Source: an uncultured Selenomonadales bacterium
GTDB lineage: Bacteria > Bacillota > Negativicutes > DSM-1736 > Dendrosporobacteraceae
Reading direction: 5' to 3'
DNA length: 64,000 nucleotides
Assembly (NCBI GenBank): GCA_946407015.1
Contig: CAMJML010000010.1
Location: forward strand, 40,001 to 104,000
The notes below the pieces were generated by a model. That model was not told where the DNA came from. It saw only the letters and a program-made list of their open reading frames with translations, and searched no databases. This document shows, in pieces, positions 1-8,709 of this stretch. The position numbers and the translations under genes are program-made. Positions within the stretch are counted from its first letter, which is position 1, and the number at the start of each line of letters is the position of its first letter.

Positions 1-485
1 CGCCAGCGGAACGGCCCGAATTGCTTAGGGTCGCGAAAGAATTTGCCGTAGTTTTGGGGGCTTATATTAAAGGGCAGTTGGCCGTGTGTCTGTTTTCCGG
101 CATTGCCGTATTGATTTATTTCCAGGTAACGGGGCTTCCTTTTGCTCCTGTTTTTGCCGCGCTGGCAGCGATGGGAGAATTGGTGCCGGTCGTCGGCCCG
201 GTGGCGGCAGCGGCGGTAGCCATAGCCCTTTGCCTTGGAAAATCGATTGCCTTCGCCATACAAACCACATTATTTTATGTGATTTTATTAAAGGTAAATC
301 ACAACTTTGTCTCACCCAGCCTGATTGGCCGGGCCGTCAATGTGCATCCGGTCCTGATTATGATTGGAATCCTGTTTTTCGGACATTTGTTCGGGATCTT
401 GGGGATGGTCATGGCTGTCCCGTTAATGGGGGTTGGACGCGTTGTGCTGAGGGAATTTCTGCCACAGCATCCTGAACAGGATTAA
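1..485 (+). CDS. AI-2E family transporter, C-terminal part (cut by window start)
   Basis: The frame is open to the first base of the window, so only about the last 160 residues are present and the true start lies upstream. The visible part is very hydrophobic, with about four membrane segments. A conserved turn (ELVPVVGP, then VNHNFVSPSLIGRAVNVHPV) is typical of the PF01594 AI-2E/YdiK/TqsA family. These are multi-pass inner-membrane proteins; members export autoinducer-2, ions or other small molecules, so the substrate cannot be read from sequence. It ends about 60 bases before recQ on the same strand. Confidence 0.85.
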   Translation, partial: PAERPELLRVAKEFAVVLGAYIKGQLAVCLFSGIAVLIYFQVTGLPFAPVFAALAAMGELVPVVGPVAAAAVAIALCLGKSIAFAIQTTLFYVILLKVNHNFVSPSLIGRAVNVHPVLIMIGILFFGHLFGILGMVMAVPLMGVGRVVLREFLPQHPEQD

Positions 486-544
486 CGTGTGAAGCGTCTG
501 AAAATAGTAAGTTTTCTGGTCTAGAAGAAAGGTAGGTTTCGGGC

Positions 545-2707
545 ATGGAGAGATTGGAACAGGCTCAAGCCGTATTAAAAAAATATTTTGGTTATCATGA
601 ATTTCGCCCTGGTCAGGAAGATATTATCACCAGCTTGCTCCAAGGCCGGGATACGCTGGCCTTGATGCCGACCGGGGCCGGAAAATCTATTTGCTTTCAG
701 GTACCGGCACTCCTGCTGCCAGGGGTTACGCTGGTGGTTTCGCCTTTGATTTCACTGATGAAAGATCAGGTGGATGGGCTGAACAATCAGGGAATTCCGG
801 CGACTTATATCAATAGTGCGCTCTCAGCAGCCGAGGTCCGGCACCGGTTGTATGAAATCAGTGCCGGCAAGCACAAACTGGTGTATATTGCGCCTGAGCG
901 ACTGGAGACCGACTCGTTTCAGAGTGTCCTAAGACGGCTGGATATCGGGCTGATTGCCATTGATGAAGCCCATTGCGTTTCCCAGTGGGGGCATGATTTC
1001 CGTCCCAGTTTTCGCAACATTAAGCCGTTCATTGATCAGCTGCCGGTGCGGCCGGTTATTGGAGCGTTTACTGCAACGGCAACGGCTGAAGTCAAAAGCG
1101 ATATTATGACTCTTTTGTCGTTGAGACATCCGGATGTATATGTCACCGGCTTTGACCGTCCCAATTTGTCCTTCGCAGTCCTACGCGGGGAAAATAAACA
1201 AAAATTTATTTTAAACTATCTGCAAACCCACTCACGGCAGGCCGGCATTATTTATGCCTCGACCCGTAAGGAAGTGGACAGCTTATATGAATTGCTGCAC
1301 AAACGGGGTATTGCGGTTGGCCGTTATCATGCCGGACTGAGCGATGAAGAGCGGGCTGTTCAGCAGGAACGGTTTCTTTATGACGATATCCGGGTCATGG
1401 TAGCGACCAATGCGTTCGGTATGGGAATTGATAAGTCGAATGTTCGCTATGTATTGCATTATAATATGCCAAAGAATATGGAAGCTTATTATCAGGAGGC
1501 TGGCCGCAGCGGCCGTGACGGCGAGCCAGGTGAATGCATTTTGCTGTTTGGAGCGCAGGATGTGCTGCTGCAAAAATTCCTGATTGATAAGTCGGTGGAA
1601 AATCCGGAGCGTAAGCTGCATGAATTGCGTAAGCTTCAGCAAATGGTGGATTACTGTCATACTCCGGAGTGTTTGCGCCAGTATATCCTGCGTTATTTCA
1701 GCGAAGAAACGGCCGGTGGTGAGTGCGGAAATTGCGGCAATTGTGATCATGACGGAGAAATGATCGATATGACGGTGGATGCCCAGAAAATCTTCTCCTG
1801 CATTTACCGGATGAGGGAGCGGTTTGGTGTTGCTGTGATTGCCGATGTCCTGAAGGGTTCTAAAAATAAAAAAGTGCAGCAGCTTAGGTTGGATGAACTG
1901 CCGACCTATGGGTTATTTTCTCAATATACGGTGCAAGATATCAAAACCATGATTCAACGCCTGGTGGCCACCCAGTACTTGACGCTTACCGAGGGAGAAT
2001 ACCCGGTGGTCAAGCTGACTCCGCTGGCGTATGCCGTGCTCAAGAGTGAGGCCGCTGTCTGGCAGAAGCAAAGCCGCCAGAAGCAGGTTGAAGTAGCGGA
2101 TGATCTCTTTGAGGTGCTGCGGCAATTGCGCAAACGGATTGCCGACCGGGAAAAAGTACCTCCTTATGTGGTCTTTGCCGATAGTACCTTGCGGGAACTG
2201 AGCCAGCAGAAGCCTCAGGACCGTGACGGCCTGCGGCAGATCAAAGGGATTGGGGAGCTTAAACTGCAGCGTTATGGCACGGAATTTCTGGAAGCCATCC
2301 GTTCGCATCTCAACCAGTCCGAGCTTGCCGAACAGGCTGCTTCCGAGCCGGCCGGGCAAAAAACAAAAGGAAAGAAACCGGCCAAGAAGAATGCGGAAAC
2401 AGCCAGTCATTTGCTGACTTTAGCGCTCTATCAGCAAGGGCTGGAGCTGGAGCAGGTTGCCGCTGAGCGAGGGCTTACCGTCGCAACGGTGCAAAATCAT
2501 CTGACCCGCTGCAGCAGTGAAGGCCATGCTGTGGACTGGGACCGGCTGATTCCGCCGCTCTACGAAAACCTGATCGTCGCTGTGATCCAGAAAATCGGCT
2601 GTCAGGCTTTGCGGCCCATCAAAGACGCTTTGCCTGAAGAGGTTGGCTATGAGGTGATCAAAGCCGTGATTGGCAAACATTTTTCTCAACCCCAAAGTGC
2701 CGGTTAG
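545..2707 (+). CDS. recQ: ATP-dependent DNA helicase RecQ
   Basis: This 720-residue superfamily 2 3'-5' DNA helicase acts in recombination and fork repair. The order is RecA-like domain 1 with Walker A (MPTGAGKS) and a DEAH box followed by the RecQ aromatic loop (AHCVSQWGHDFRP), domain 2 with motif VI (YYQEAGRSGRDG), and a zinc site of four cysteines (CHTPECLR... CGNCGNC). A winged-helix RQC domain, an HRDC domain around residues 520-600, a basic linker and a C-terminal helix-turn-helix follow. The length is longer than E. coli RecQ (about 610) because of this last HTH domain, which is common in Firmicutes RecQ. An AAGGTAGG-like ribosome site precedes ATG. Confidence 0.96.
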   Translation: MERLEQAQAVLKKYFGYHEFRPGQEDIITSLLQGRDTLALMPTGAGKSICFQVPALLLPGVTLVVSPLISLMKDQVDGLNNQGIPATYINSALSAAEVRHRLYEISAGKHKLVYIAPERLETDSFQSVLRRLDIGLIAIDEAHCVSQWGHDFRPSFRNIKPFIDQLPVRPVIGAFTATATAEVKSDIMTLLSLRHPDVYVTGFDRPNLSFAVLRGENKQKFILNYLQTHSRQAGIIYASTRKEVDSLYELLHKRGIAVGRYHAGLSDEERAVQQERFLYDDIRVMVATNAFGMGIDKSNVRYVLHYNMPKNMEAYYQEAGRSGRDGEPGECILLFGAQDVLLQKFLIDKSVENPERKLHELRKLQQMVDYCHTPECLRQYILRYFSEETAGGECGNCGNCDHDGEMIDMTVDAQKIFSCIYRMRERFGVAVIADVLKGSKNKKVQQLRLDELPTYGLFSQYTVQDIKTMIQRLVATQYLTLTEGEYPVVKLTPLAYAVLKSEAAVWQKQSRQKQVEVADDLFEVLRQLRKRIADREKVPPYVVFADSTLRELSQQKPQDRDGLRQIKGIGELKLQRYGTEFLEAIRSHLNQSELAEQAASEPAGQKTKGKKPAKKNAETASHLLTLALYQQGLELEQVAAERGLTVATVQNHLTRCSSEGHAVDWDRLIPPLYENLIVAVIQKIGCQALRPIKDALPEEVGYEVIKAVIGKHFSQPQSAG

Positions 2708-2742
2708 TACAGTCATTGACTTAAAAAGCTGAGGTGGTAAAA

Positions 2743-3129
2743 GTGAGTATGCTCATGTGGGGCCGGGTTACGACTTGGTTTAAAATGGTTAAAGAGGATG
2801 CTGTCATTTTATATTATGCCTGGAAGCATCCGCTGACTCCGCCGTATATCAAGGCGCTCATGGTGGCCGTTATTGCCTATATCTTCAGTCCGATTGACAT
2901 TTTGCCCGATTATTTGCCGCTGATTGGCATGGCAGATGATGCGGTTCTGTTGCCGACAGCCCTGATTGCCATTACCAAGCTGCTTCCTGCCGCCGTTTAT
3001 GCCGAGTGTTCCCAGGAAAGCCGGCGCTGGCAGAAACGGCTGCCTTGGCTGGTGGCCTTTCTTGCCGTTATGATGTTAGTGTGGCTGATTTTATCGCTGG
3101 TTGGAATCGGATACCTGATTTCTAAATAA
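2743..3129 (+). CDS. YkvA-family (DUF1232) small membrane protein
   Basis: The short protein (128 residues) carries the DUF1232 core, YIFSPIDILPDYLPLIGMADD, in slightly more than two lines of hydrophobic sequence, followed by a C-terminal membrane segment. The family is widespread and its role is unknown. GTG at 2743 is chosen over the upstream GTG at 2734 because the latter lies inside the GAGGTGG ribosome site. It follows recQ by 35 bases and is probably cotranscribed. A bidirectional terminator comes directly after it. Confidence 0.85.
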   Translation: MSMLMWGRVTTWFKMVKEDAVILYYAWKHPLTPPYIKALMVAVIAYIFSPIDILPDYLPLIGMADDAVLLPTALIAITKLLPAAVYAECSQESRRWQKRLPWLVAFLAVMMLVWLILSLVGIGYLISK

Positions 3130-3136
3130 ATAGCAA

Positions 3137-3180
3137 AAAGGAGGCACGTCCTGGTCAGGGCGTGCCTCCTTTGGTTTTAT
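3137..3180. terminator. bidirectional intrinsic terminator
   Basis: Twelve-base arms (3137-3148 and 3161-3172) pair perfectly around a short loop. A T-run follows on both strands. It lies between the convergent DUF1232 gene and the GH18 gene. Confidence 0.85.
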
Positions 3181-3189
3181 TGACGTTTT

Positions 3190-4374
3190 TTATTTGTTGA
3201 AGGTTGATTGAATGACTTGCCAGGAGGCCGGATCTTCTTCACCCAGTTTCCATAAGGCGATTCCGGCTAAATCATAACGATTGGCTAAGTTTAGTTTGTA
3301 TTGCAGGCTTTGGGCATTTTCATACCACACCTGATGTTGAATACCATCGGCTCCGGTATAAGCAAAATGGGCAGATTTGGCTGTATCGTCCCACTGTGGT
3401 TTCACGCCAAATTGGCTGATTAACTTTTGAATGGCTCCATACTCAAGACTTTCAACCCCTTTAGTGGACCAGTCATAGCCATATCCGGCCACACCCAACA
3501 GGATTTTTTGTTTAGGGATGAGTTTGAGTGCATACTGAATATCGCGCTCTACCGAAGCAATATCGGCAATTGCGCCTGGCCCGCCCCAGGGGCCGTGATA
3601 GTCATACGTCATAATGATGATTTGATCAGAGGCTTGTGCCAATTTGGCATAGTCATAAGCCATGGCAAAATCAGCCTCCTCATTATGTTTGGGCATAACG
3701 TCAATTGAGATGCTGTAACCCTGCGGCTTTAACCGGGCTGAAAGCTCCTGCATAAAGGCGGTCAATTGATCCCGGTCCTTAGCGGAAACACTTTCAAAGT
3801 CAATATTGACTCCATCCAAACCGTATTTTTTGAGAACAGTTTCAATATTGCCGATGGCTTTTTGCCGGACAGCCGGGGAAGACAGGACGGCATGAGCGGC
3901 CGAATTTTCTTTGGAATTATTCACCATCAGCAAGGTTTTTATCTGATTGGCTTTGGCATATTTGACAACGGAAGCGTGGTCATTGCCGCCCCGGTCGGTA
4001 ATGGTTCCGTCACTGTGCATGGTACCCCAGAAAGCGGCGATCGTATCGATTTTATCGTGCTGTCTGGTTAGGGCATCAAACGAGGAGGTATCGGTTCCCC
4101 ACCACTCGGCAAAAAAACCAAGGACTTCTTTTTCTCCGGAGGAGGAGGACGGTTTCCCTCCTGAAGAGGGCGGTGCGGTGCTCGGCTGGCTGGGAGCCGG
4201 CCAATCAATGTTGAGGATTTTGTTAACCCAGTCCCCCAAAAAACTGGCTAATGTGGTCAGGATCCCACCGCCGGGAGCGGTGCCTGGAGTTGCCGCCAGT
4301 GCAAGTGACGGCAAAGCGATTGCGGTAAACAAGGCGAATAGCAATAAAAAAGCAATGAGTTTCGTGCTTTTCAT
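3190..4374 (-). CDS. secreted glycoside hydrolase family 18 protein (YdhD/YaaH-like)
   Basis: This 394-residue protein starts with a signal peptide (KSTKLIAFLLLFALF ... ALAA). A low-complexity Pro/Ser/Gly linker (about residues 60-85) leads to a GH18 TIM barrel. The GH18 catalytic strand is seen as LDGVNIDFE, with the terminal Glu as the expected proton donor. Later barrel strands (IIIMTYDYHG, ILLGVAGYGYDW, GIALWKLGEED) also match the family. The closest type is the spore/cell-wall lysin group (YdhD, YaaH, SleL), which cleaves N-acetylglucosaminyl bonds in peptidoglycan or chitin, but no LysM domain is present. GGGAGGG precedes ATG. The target (chitin or cell wall) is inference. Confidence 0.85.
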   Translation of the reverse strand: MKSTKLIAFLLLFALFTAIALPSLALAATPGTAPGGGILTTLASFLGDWVNKILNIDWPAPSQPSTAPPSSGGKPSSSSGEKEVLGFFAEWWGTDTSSFDALTRQHDKIDTIAAFWGTMHSDGTITDRGGNDHASVVKYAKANQIKTLLMVNNSKENSAAHAVLSSPAVRQKAIGNIETVLKKYGLDGVNIDFESVSAKDRDQLTAFMQELSARLKPQGYSISIDVMPKHNEEADFAMAYDYAKLAQASDQIIIMTYDYHGPWGGPGAIADIASVERDIQYALKLIPKQKILLGVAGYGYDWSTKGVESLEYGAIQKLISQFGVKPQWDDTAKSAHFAYTGADGIQHQVWYENAQSLQYKLNLANRYDLAGIALWKLGEEDPASWQVIQSTFNK

Positions 4375-4515
4375 GACAACCCTCCCTCTCTAGTTCTCTA
4401 TGCTATCACGATATAGCTATTTTATCAACAAATAATACGGTGAAAAGTATGGATAAAATAAGGATAAAAGTATATATATTGGGTTATTCTGGTCGAAAAG
4501 GCTGTTCGGCAGGCG

Positions 4516-4680
4516 ATGCCGGGGCAAATTGCGGGCGCCTGTTTATGGAGAGGGCATGGTTGTAAAGCAGCTTGTAAAGAGGACAAGCCGGTAGTGGAAT
4601 GCGTGGAATTGGAGGGCTGGCTATTTACGGATAGTTTGGCATTTGATATGATAACAGAAGCAATTTATGTGCGGACATAG
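4516..4680 (+). CDS. possible 54-residue cysteine-containing microORF (doubtful)
   Basis: In the 380-base gap between the GH18 gene and topB one frame stays open for 70 codons with coding-like third positions. Starting at ATG 4516 it gives 54 residues with a Cys cluster (ACLWRGHGCKAACKED). There is no good ribosome site before ATG, and the stop codon lies inside an inverted repeat (CGGACAT...ATGTCCG, about 4672-4703) followed by a short T-run. It could be a real small gene or the decayed end of a lost gene. No family was recognised. Confidence 0.25.
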   Translation: MPGQIAGACLWRGHGCKAACKEDKPVVECVELEGWLFTDSLAFDMITEAIYVRT

Positions 4681-4760
4681 GTTCAGCGTACGCATGTCCG
4701 TTTTAGGGTGGACTCTCAAAGGGGAGGAACGGAGTTTTCAATAAGTATGAGGTGCAGAAC

Positions 4761-6929
4761 GTGAGACTATATATTGCCGAAAAACCGAGTATGGGCGCTG
4801 AGATTGCCAAATGCCTGCCTGGGCCGATGAGCCGCAAAGACGGCTATATTACGACGGGCGGCGGTGTCGTTACCTGGGGCTTTGGGCATATTTTACGTCA
4901 GGCCGAGCCTGGCGAATATGATGAGAAATATCTGCGGTGGCGATTGGAAGATTTGCCGATTATTCCTAGCGACTGGCGGCTCTTAGTTGCCGATTCGTGC
5001 CGGAAGCAATTTGAAATTATCAAAAAACTGATCGAACAAGCTAACGAGATTGTGCACGCTGGTGACCCGGACCGTGAAGGCCAGCTGTTGATTGATGAAG
5101 TATTGGATTTTATTCAAAATCAAAAGCCGGTCCGCCGCATTCTGCTCAATGCTCTGGATGAGAAAAGTATCAAGAAGGCTATAGCCGGTTTGCGGGACAA
5201 TCTGGATTTCTTTAATTTAAAGCAGTCGGCCTTGGCCCGGGCGCGAGCCGATTGGCTGATTGGGATGAATCTGTCGCGGGCCTATACGTTAGCGGCTCAG
5301 CGTGCCGGTCACCGGACAACGCTGCCGGTTGGACGGGTGAAAACGCCTACCCTGGCCTTAGTGGTGCGGCGGGAACGGGAACTGGAAAACTTTAAACCGG
5401 TGGATTACTATGTGATCAAAGCGGATTTTCAACATGTTAACGGCTGTTTTACAGCAACCTGGAAACCCCGTGATGAACAGCGAGGCTTGGATTCCGAGGG
5501 ACGGCTGGTCGATTCTGAGATCGCCCGGCAGCTGGTGGAGCAATTGGATGGGGCCGATAAGGCTGGAAAGCTGGTTTTTTGCGAAACCGCTGAAAAAAAA
5601 GAACCGCAGCGGCTGCCGTTGTCTTTATCGGCACTGCAGGTGTTGGCAGGCAAGAAGTTTGCTTATGATCCGCAAACCGTTCTGGATACGGCCCAAAAGC
5701 TCTATGAACGCAAATTGACCACCTATCCACGTTCGGACTGCGACTTTTTGCCGGAGAACCAGCATGAGGATGCCAGGGTTATTCTGGACAATCTCAAAGC
5801 GATGGGGCAGGAAGATGTGACCCGCTGGGTAAACGGGGCTAATCCGGCCCTAAAAAGCCGCGCCTGGAATGACAAAAAGATTACCGCCCATCATGCCATT
5901 ATTCCCACTCAGGAAAAGTGCAAATTTGCCGCGTTAACCGAGACCGAAAGGAATATTTATTTCTTAATAGCCCAAGCTTATCTGGCGCAATTTTATCCGG
6001 TCCATACCTATAATCAAACACGGGCCGAAGTGCAGTATGCCGGGGAAGGCTTTACCGTCAGCGGGCGGATTATTACGGAAGTAGGCTGGAAGCAAGTATA
6101 CGGGGCGGATGCCGATGAGAAGAATGATGAAGACAGCAGTGCCCTGCCCCAGATGGTCAAAGGCGATGCGGTGGAATATCTGCGGGCTGCTGCCGATAAA
6201 AAAGCCACCCGTCCGCCAACCCGCTTTACGGCGTCTACGCTGCTGGCTGCCATGAAGGAAATTCATAAATATGTCAAAAATCCGGAAATGAAAAAGCAGC
6301 TCAAGGATGTCTACGGGATTGGTACCGAGGCTACGCGGGCTACCATCATTCATGAATTGATTACGCGCGGGTTTTTGCGGGAGGAAAAAAAGAAAAAGTA
6401 CTTGCTGCCTACCGACGTGGCTTATTTATTGATCGATGCGCTGCCTGATGAGATGACTTATCCCGACTCCACGGCGGTATGGGAAAGTGTGCTGCACGAT
6501 ATGGCTAATGGCGGGCAAAGCCTGGAGGCTTTCCTCAATCAGCAGATTCAATTTACCATTCAATTGTGTCAGCACGCTCAGAAGCTGAATATGCCGCTTA
6601 ATGGCAGCCATCCTTGTCCTCAATGCGGCCAGGGGGTGCTGCAAGCGCGCAATGGTAAAAACGGCCAGTTTTGGGGCTGTTCACGCTATCCTTTGTGTAA
6701 AGCAGCCTATGACGATGATCAGGGGAAACCCAAAAAACCGGAACATCCCTGTCCGCGCTGCAAGCAAGGTGCTTTGCAGCCGATCAATGGCAAAAACGGC
6801 AAGTTCTGGGGTTGTACTAAATTTCCTGCTTGCCGTGCAACCTATAATGATAAAGAAAATAAACCGGATATTCCGGTACCGGTTCAAAACCCGGCCCGGA
6901 ACAATCAGATACAGGAGCGAAAAATATGA
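4761..6929 (+). CDS. topB: DNA topoisomerase III (type IA)
   Basis: This 722-residue type IA topoisomerase relaxes and decatenates DNA by single-strand passage. The N-terminal Toprim domain starts MRLYIAEKPSMG and has the acidic DPDREGQ motif. The active-site tyrosine is in TTYPRSD, near residue 322. Two tandem C4 zinc ribbons of near-identical sequence (CPQCGQG...GCSRYPLC and CPRCKQG...GCTKFPAC) form the C-terminus. GTG at 4761 is preferred to GTG 4752 because 4752 is part of the GAGGTG ribosome site. The stop overlaps the start of the next helicase gene by four bases, so the two are translationally coupled. Confidence 0.95.
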   Translation: MRLYIAEKPSMGAEIAKCLPGPMSRKDGYITTGGGVVTWGFGHILRQAEPGEYDEKYLRWRLEDLPIIPSDWRLLVADSCRKQFEIIKKLIEQANEIVHAGDPDREGQLLIDEVLDFIQNQKPVRRILLNALDEKSIKKAIAGLRDNLDFFNLKQSALARARADWLIGMNLSRAYTLAAQRAGHRTTLPVGRVKTPTLALVVRRERELENFKPVDYYVIKADFQHVNGCFTATWKPRDEQRGLDSEGRLVDSEIARQLVEQLDGADKAGKLVFCETAEKKEPQRLPLSLSALQVLAGKKFAYDPQTVLDTAQKLYERKLTTYPRSDCDFLPENQHEDARVILDNLKAMGQEDVTRWVNGANPALKSRAWNDKKITAHHAIIPTQEKCKFAALTETERNIYFLIAQAYLAQFYPVHTYNQTRAEVQYAGEGFTVSGRIITEVGWKQVYGADADEKNDEDSSALPQMVKGDAVEYLRAAADKKATRPPTRFTASTLLAAMKEIHKYVKNPEMKKQLKDVYGIGTEATRATIIHELITRGFLREEKKKKYLLPTDVAYLLIDALPDEMTYPDSTAVWESVLHDMANGGQSLEAFLNQQIQFTIQLCQHAQKLNMPLNGSHPCPQCGQGVLQARNGKNGQFWGCSRYPLCKAAYDDDQGKPKKPEHPCPRCKQGALQPINGKNGKFWGCTKFPACRATYNDKENKPDIPVPVQNPARNNQIQERKI

Positions 6930-8131
6930 GTGAAGCATTTACCCGGTTGGGACTAGCTGAGCCGCTGGCCGCAGCGCTTGGAAAAATGGCCGTCACTACC
7001 CCGACCGCCATTCAGGAGCAGACCATCCCGTTGATTTTGGCAGGTAAAAACGTTGTTGGGCAATCGGCAACAGGGACAGGAAAAACGTTTGCCTACTTAC
7101 TGCCGGTCCTGCAAAACCTTGATCCTGCCAAGCGGGAAGTACAGGCCGTGGTGCTAGCCCCAACCTATGAGCTGGCCATGCAGATTTACCGGCAGGTCGA
7201 ACTGCTGCAGCAGCATTCGGGTCTGACCATTCAGGCCGCATCCATGATTGGCAATGTTAATATTGCCAGGCAGATCGAGAAGCTAAAGGAAAAGCCACAA
7301 ATTCTGATCGGATCAGCCGGCAGGATTTTGGAGCTGATGCAAAAACGGAAGATTTCGGCGCAAACCATCCGGACCATTGTGCTGGATGAGGCTGACCGGT
7401 TGTTTGATGACCAGAACTTAACCAGCGTCAAGGCGGTCATTAAAAGTACGTTCCGTGACAGGCAACTGCTGTTGTTTTCAGCAACTGTTACGGCTAAAAC
7501 GCTCGAACGGGCGAAAGAGTTTGTGGAAACCTTTGAATTGGTCAAAGCAGGAGGAGCAGCCAGCGAAAAACCGGATATCCGCCATCTCTATGTGATCAGC
7601 GAACATCGCGATAAGATTGAGGCGCTGCGCAAGCTGGCGGCTGCTTTGAAGATGGAGCGGGGACTGGTTTTTGTCAATAAGACCGATGATATCGAAATCA
7701 CCACCGCCAAGCTGAATTATATGGGATTGAAAGTGGCTGGCCTGCATGGCGGAAATGAGAAGCTTGACCGTAAAAAAGCGCTTGACGATTTCCGCGCCGG
7801 AAGGATCCAGCTTCTAGTAGCTTCCGATATAGCCGCCCGTGGCTTGGATATTGCCGGAGTGGATACGGTGATTAATCTGGATATGCCGGACAATGCCCAG
7901 CTCTATCTGCACCGGGTCGGACGAACCGGCCGGGCCGGCCGCAGCGGTACGGCTGTATCCATTGTCGCTGTGCAGGAAAAAGCGGCTATTGAGCAGTTTG
8001 CTAAAAGCTTGAAATTGCAAATTACAGCGAAGCAACTAGCTCACGGACGGTTGTTTGATGCCGGTTTGCGGGTTAAATCGTCTGGTCGTGCCAAAAGCAA
8101 ACCAAAAGCTTCTACTGCTAAAAAGCGATAG
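6926..8131 (+). CDS. DEAD-box ATP-dependent RNA helicase
   Basis: This 401-residue protein has the DEAD-box motifs in order: Q motif (TPTAIQEQTIP), Walker A (SATGTGKT), PTYELAMQ, DEAD (VLDEADRLFD), SAT, and HRVGRTGRAGR. The C-terminus is short and lysine-rich, without an added RNA-binding domain. It is shorter and more diverged than the second DEAD-box protein at 21304-22740, so the two probably have different substrates. Its ATG overlaps the topB stop (ATGA), which suggests a topB-helicase operon. Confidence 0.92.
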   Translation: MSEAFTRLGLAEPLAAALGKMAVTTPTAIQEQTIPLILAGKNVVGQSATGTGKTFAYLLPVLQNLDPAKREVQAVVLAPTYELAMQIYRQVELLQQHSGLTIQAASMIGNVNIARQIEKLKEKPQILIGSAGRILELMQKRKISAQTIRTIVLDEADRLFDDQNLTSVKAVIKSTFRDRQLLLFSATVTAKTLERAKEFVETFELVKAGGAASEKPDIRHLYVISEHRDKIEALRKLAAALKMERGLVFVNKTDDIEITTAKLNYMGLKVAGLHGGNEKLDRKKALDDFRAGRIQLLVASDIAARGLDIAGVDTVINLDMPDNAQLYLHRVGRTGRAGRSGTAVSIVAVQEKAAIEQFAKSLKLQITAKQLAHGRLFDAGLRVKSSGRAKSKPKASTAKKR

Positions 8132-8155
8132 CGGCGGCTTGGTAAGAATGACTAT

Positions 8156-8184
8156 TTGACAGTAGATTATATTTATGATAAACT
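8156..8184 (+). promoter_or_regulatory. sigma-A type promoter for the 66-residue gene
   Basis: TTGACA at 8156-8161 is followed, after 17 bases, by TAAACT at 8179-8184. The predicted start near 8191 leaves a leader of about 160 bases before the 66-residue ORF. Confidence 0.55.
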
Positions 8185-8190
8185 AAATAA

Positions 8191-8345
8191 GATTATTGCA
8201 TTGCGATAACGTCCATTAGAAAGAGGATTTCTGCCCCAAATGTCTCTTTATCTAATGCGTAGTTGGTAATAGTCGAAGGTAATTTGCGGCTGATGACACA
8301 TTCGTTGATGTGTTGTAATTACCATTATGTAGAAGTACGGAGGAA
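8191..8345 (+). promoter_or_regulatory. structured 5' leader RNA of unknown class
   Basis: Two stem-loops fill the leader. The first pairs CATTAGA/AAGAG with CTCTT/TCTAATG (about 8213-8258). The second pairs GGTAATT with AATTACC (about 8280-8324) and carries an inner CACATT/GATGTG helix. A GGAGG ribosome site follows shortly after. No known riboswitch core (TPP, SAM, purine, preQ1, c-di-GMP, T-box) was recognised, and there is no terminator between it and the ORF, so control of translation is the likelier mode. This is inference from base pairing only. Confidence 0.4.
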
Positions 8346-8351
8346 AGTAAG

Positions 8352-8552
8352 ATGGAGCAGCGTATAAAGCAGCTTTTAAATCGTTTAGTCTTTTTAGGCT
8401 ATTGTTCTTTTGCTATCAAGAGTATCGTGAAAGAAGCCATTGGTCGGGATGATGTTGCGGATATCAATCATGCACAGTCAGTCCAGGTTATTAGGCATCT
8501 TGAGTTTTACGAGCATCTTGGGGCCCAATTTGCTGAAGCTTATAGTAAGTAA
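8352..8552 (+). CDS. 66-residue protein of unknown function
   Basis: A strong ribosome site (GGAGGAAAG) precedes ATG, and a dedicated promoter and terminator frame the gene, so it is very likely expressed as a single-gene unit. The protein is mostly helical, slightly basic at the N-terminus and acidic at the C-terminus, with one cysteine and no membrane segment or signal. No family was recognised. The long structured leader suggests tight regulation. Confidence 0.65.
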   Translation: MEQRIKQLLNRLVFLGYCSFAIKSIVKEAIGRDDVADINHAQSVQVIRHLEFYEHLGAQFAEAYSK

Positions 8553-8612
8553 ATAAATAAATCAAAGGCAGGTATAGCGAGCTATACCTGCCTTTGATTT
8601 ATTTATTTTGGA
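8551..8612 (+). terminator. very long intrinsic terminator
   Basis: Arms of 26 bases (8551-8576 and 8583-8608) are perfectly complementary around a six-base loop and end in a T-rich tail. The hairpin begins on the stop codon of the 66-residue gene. The AT-rich outer part makes it functional on both strands. Confidence 0.85.
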
Positions 8613-8709
8613 AGTCGAAAAAGATCTGTGTAACAGGATGAAATAACTTTAGCCGGTTTGGCAAATACTTGATAATGAGAAATACAGCAGCTTGAGTGGA
8701 GGCGTTAAC

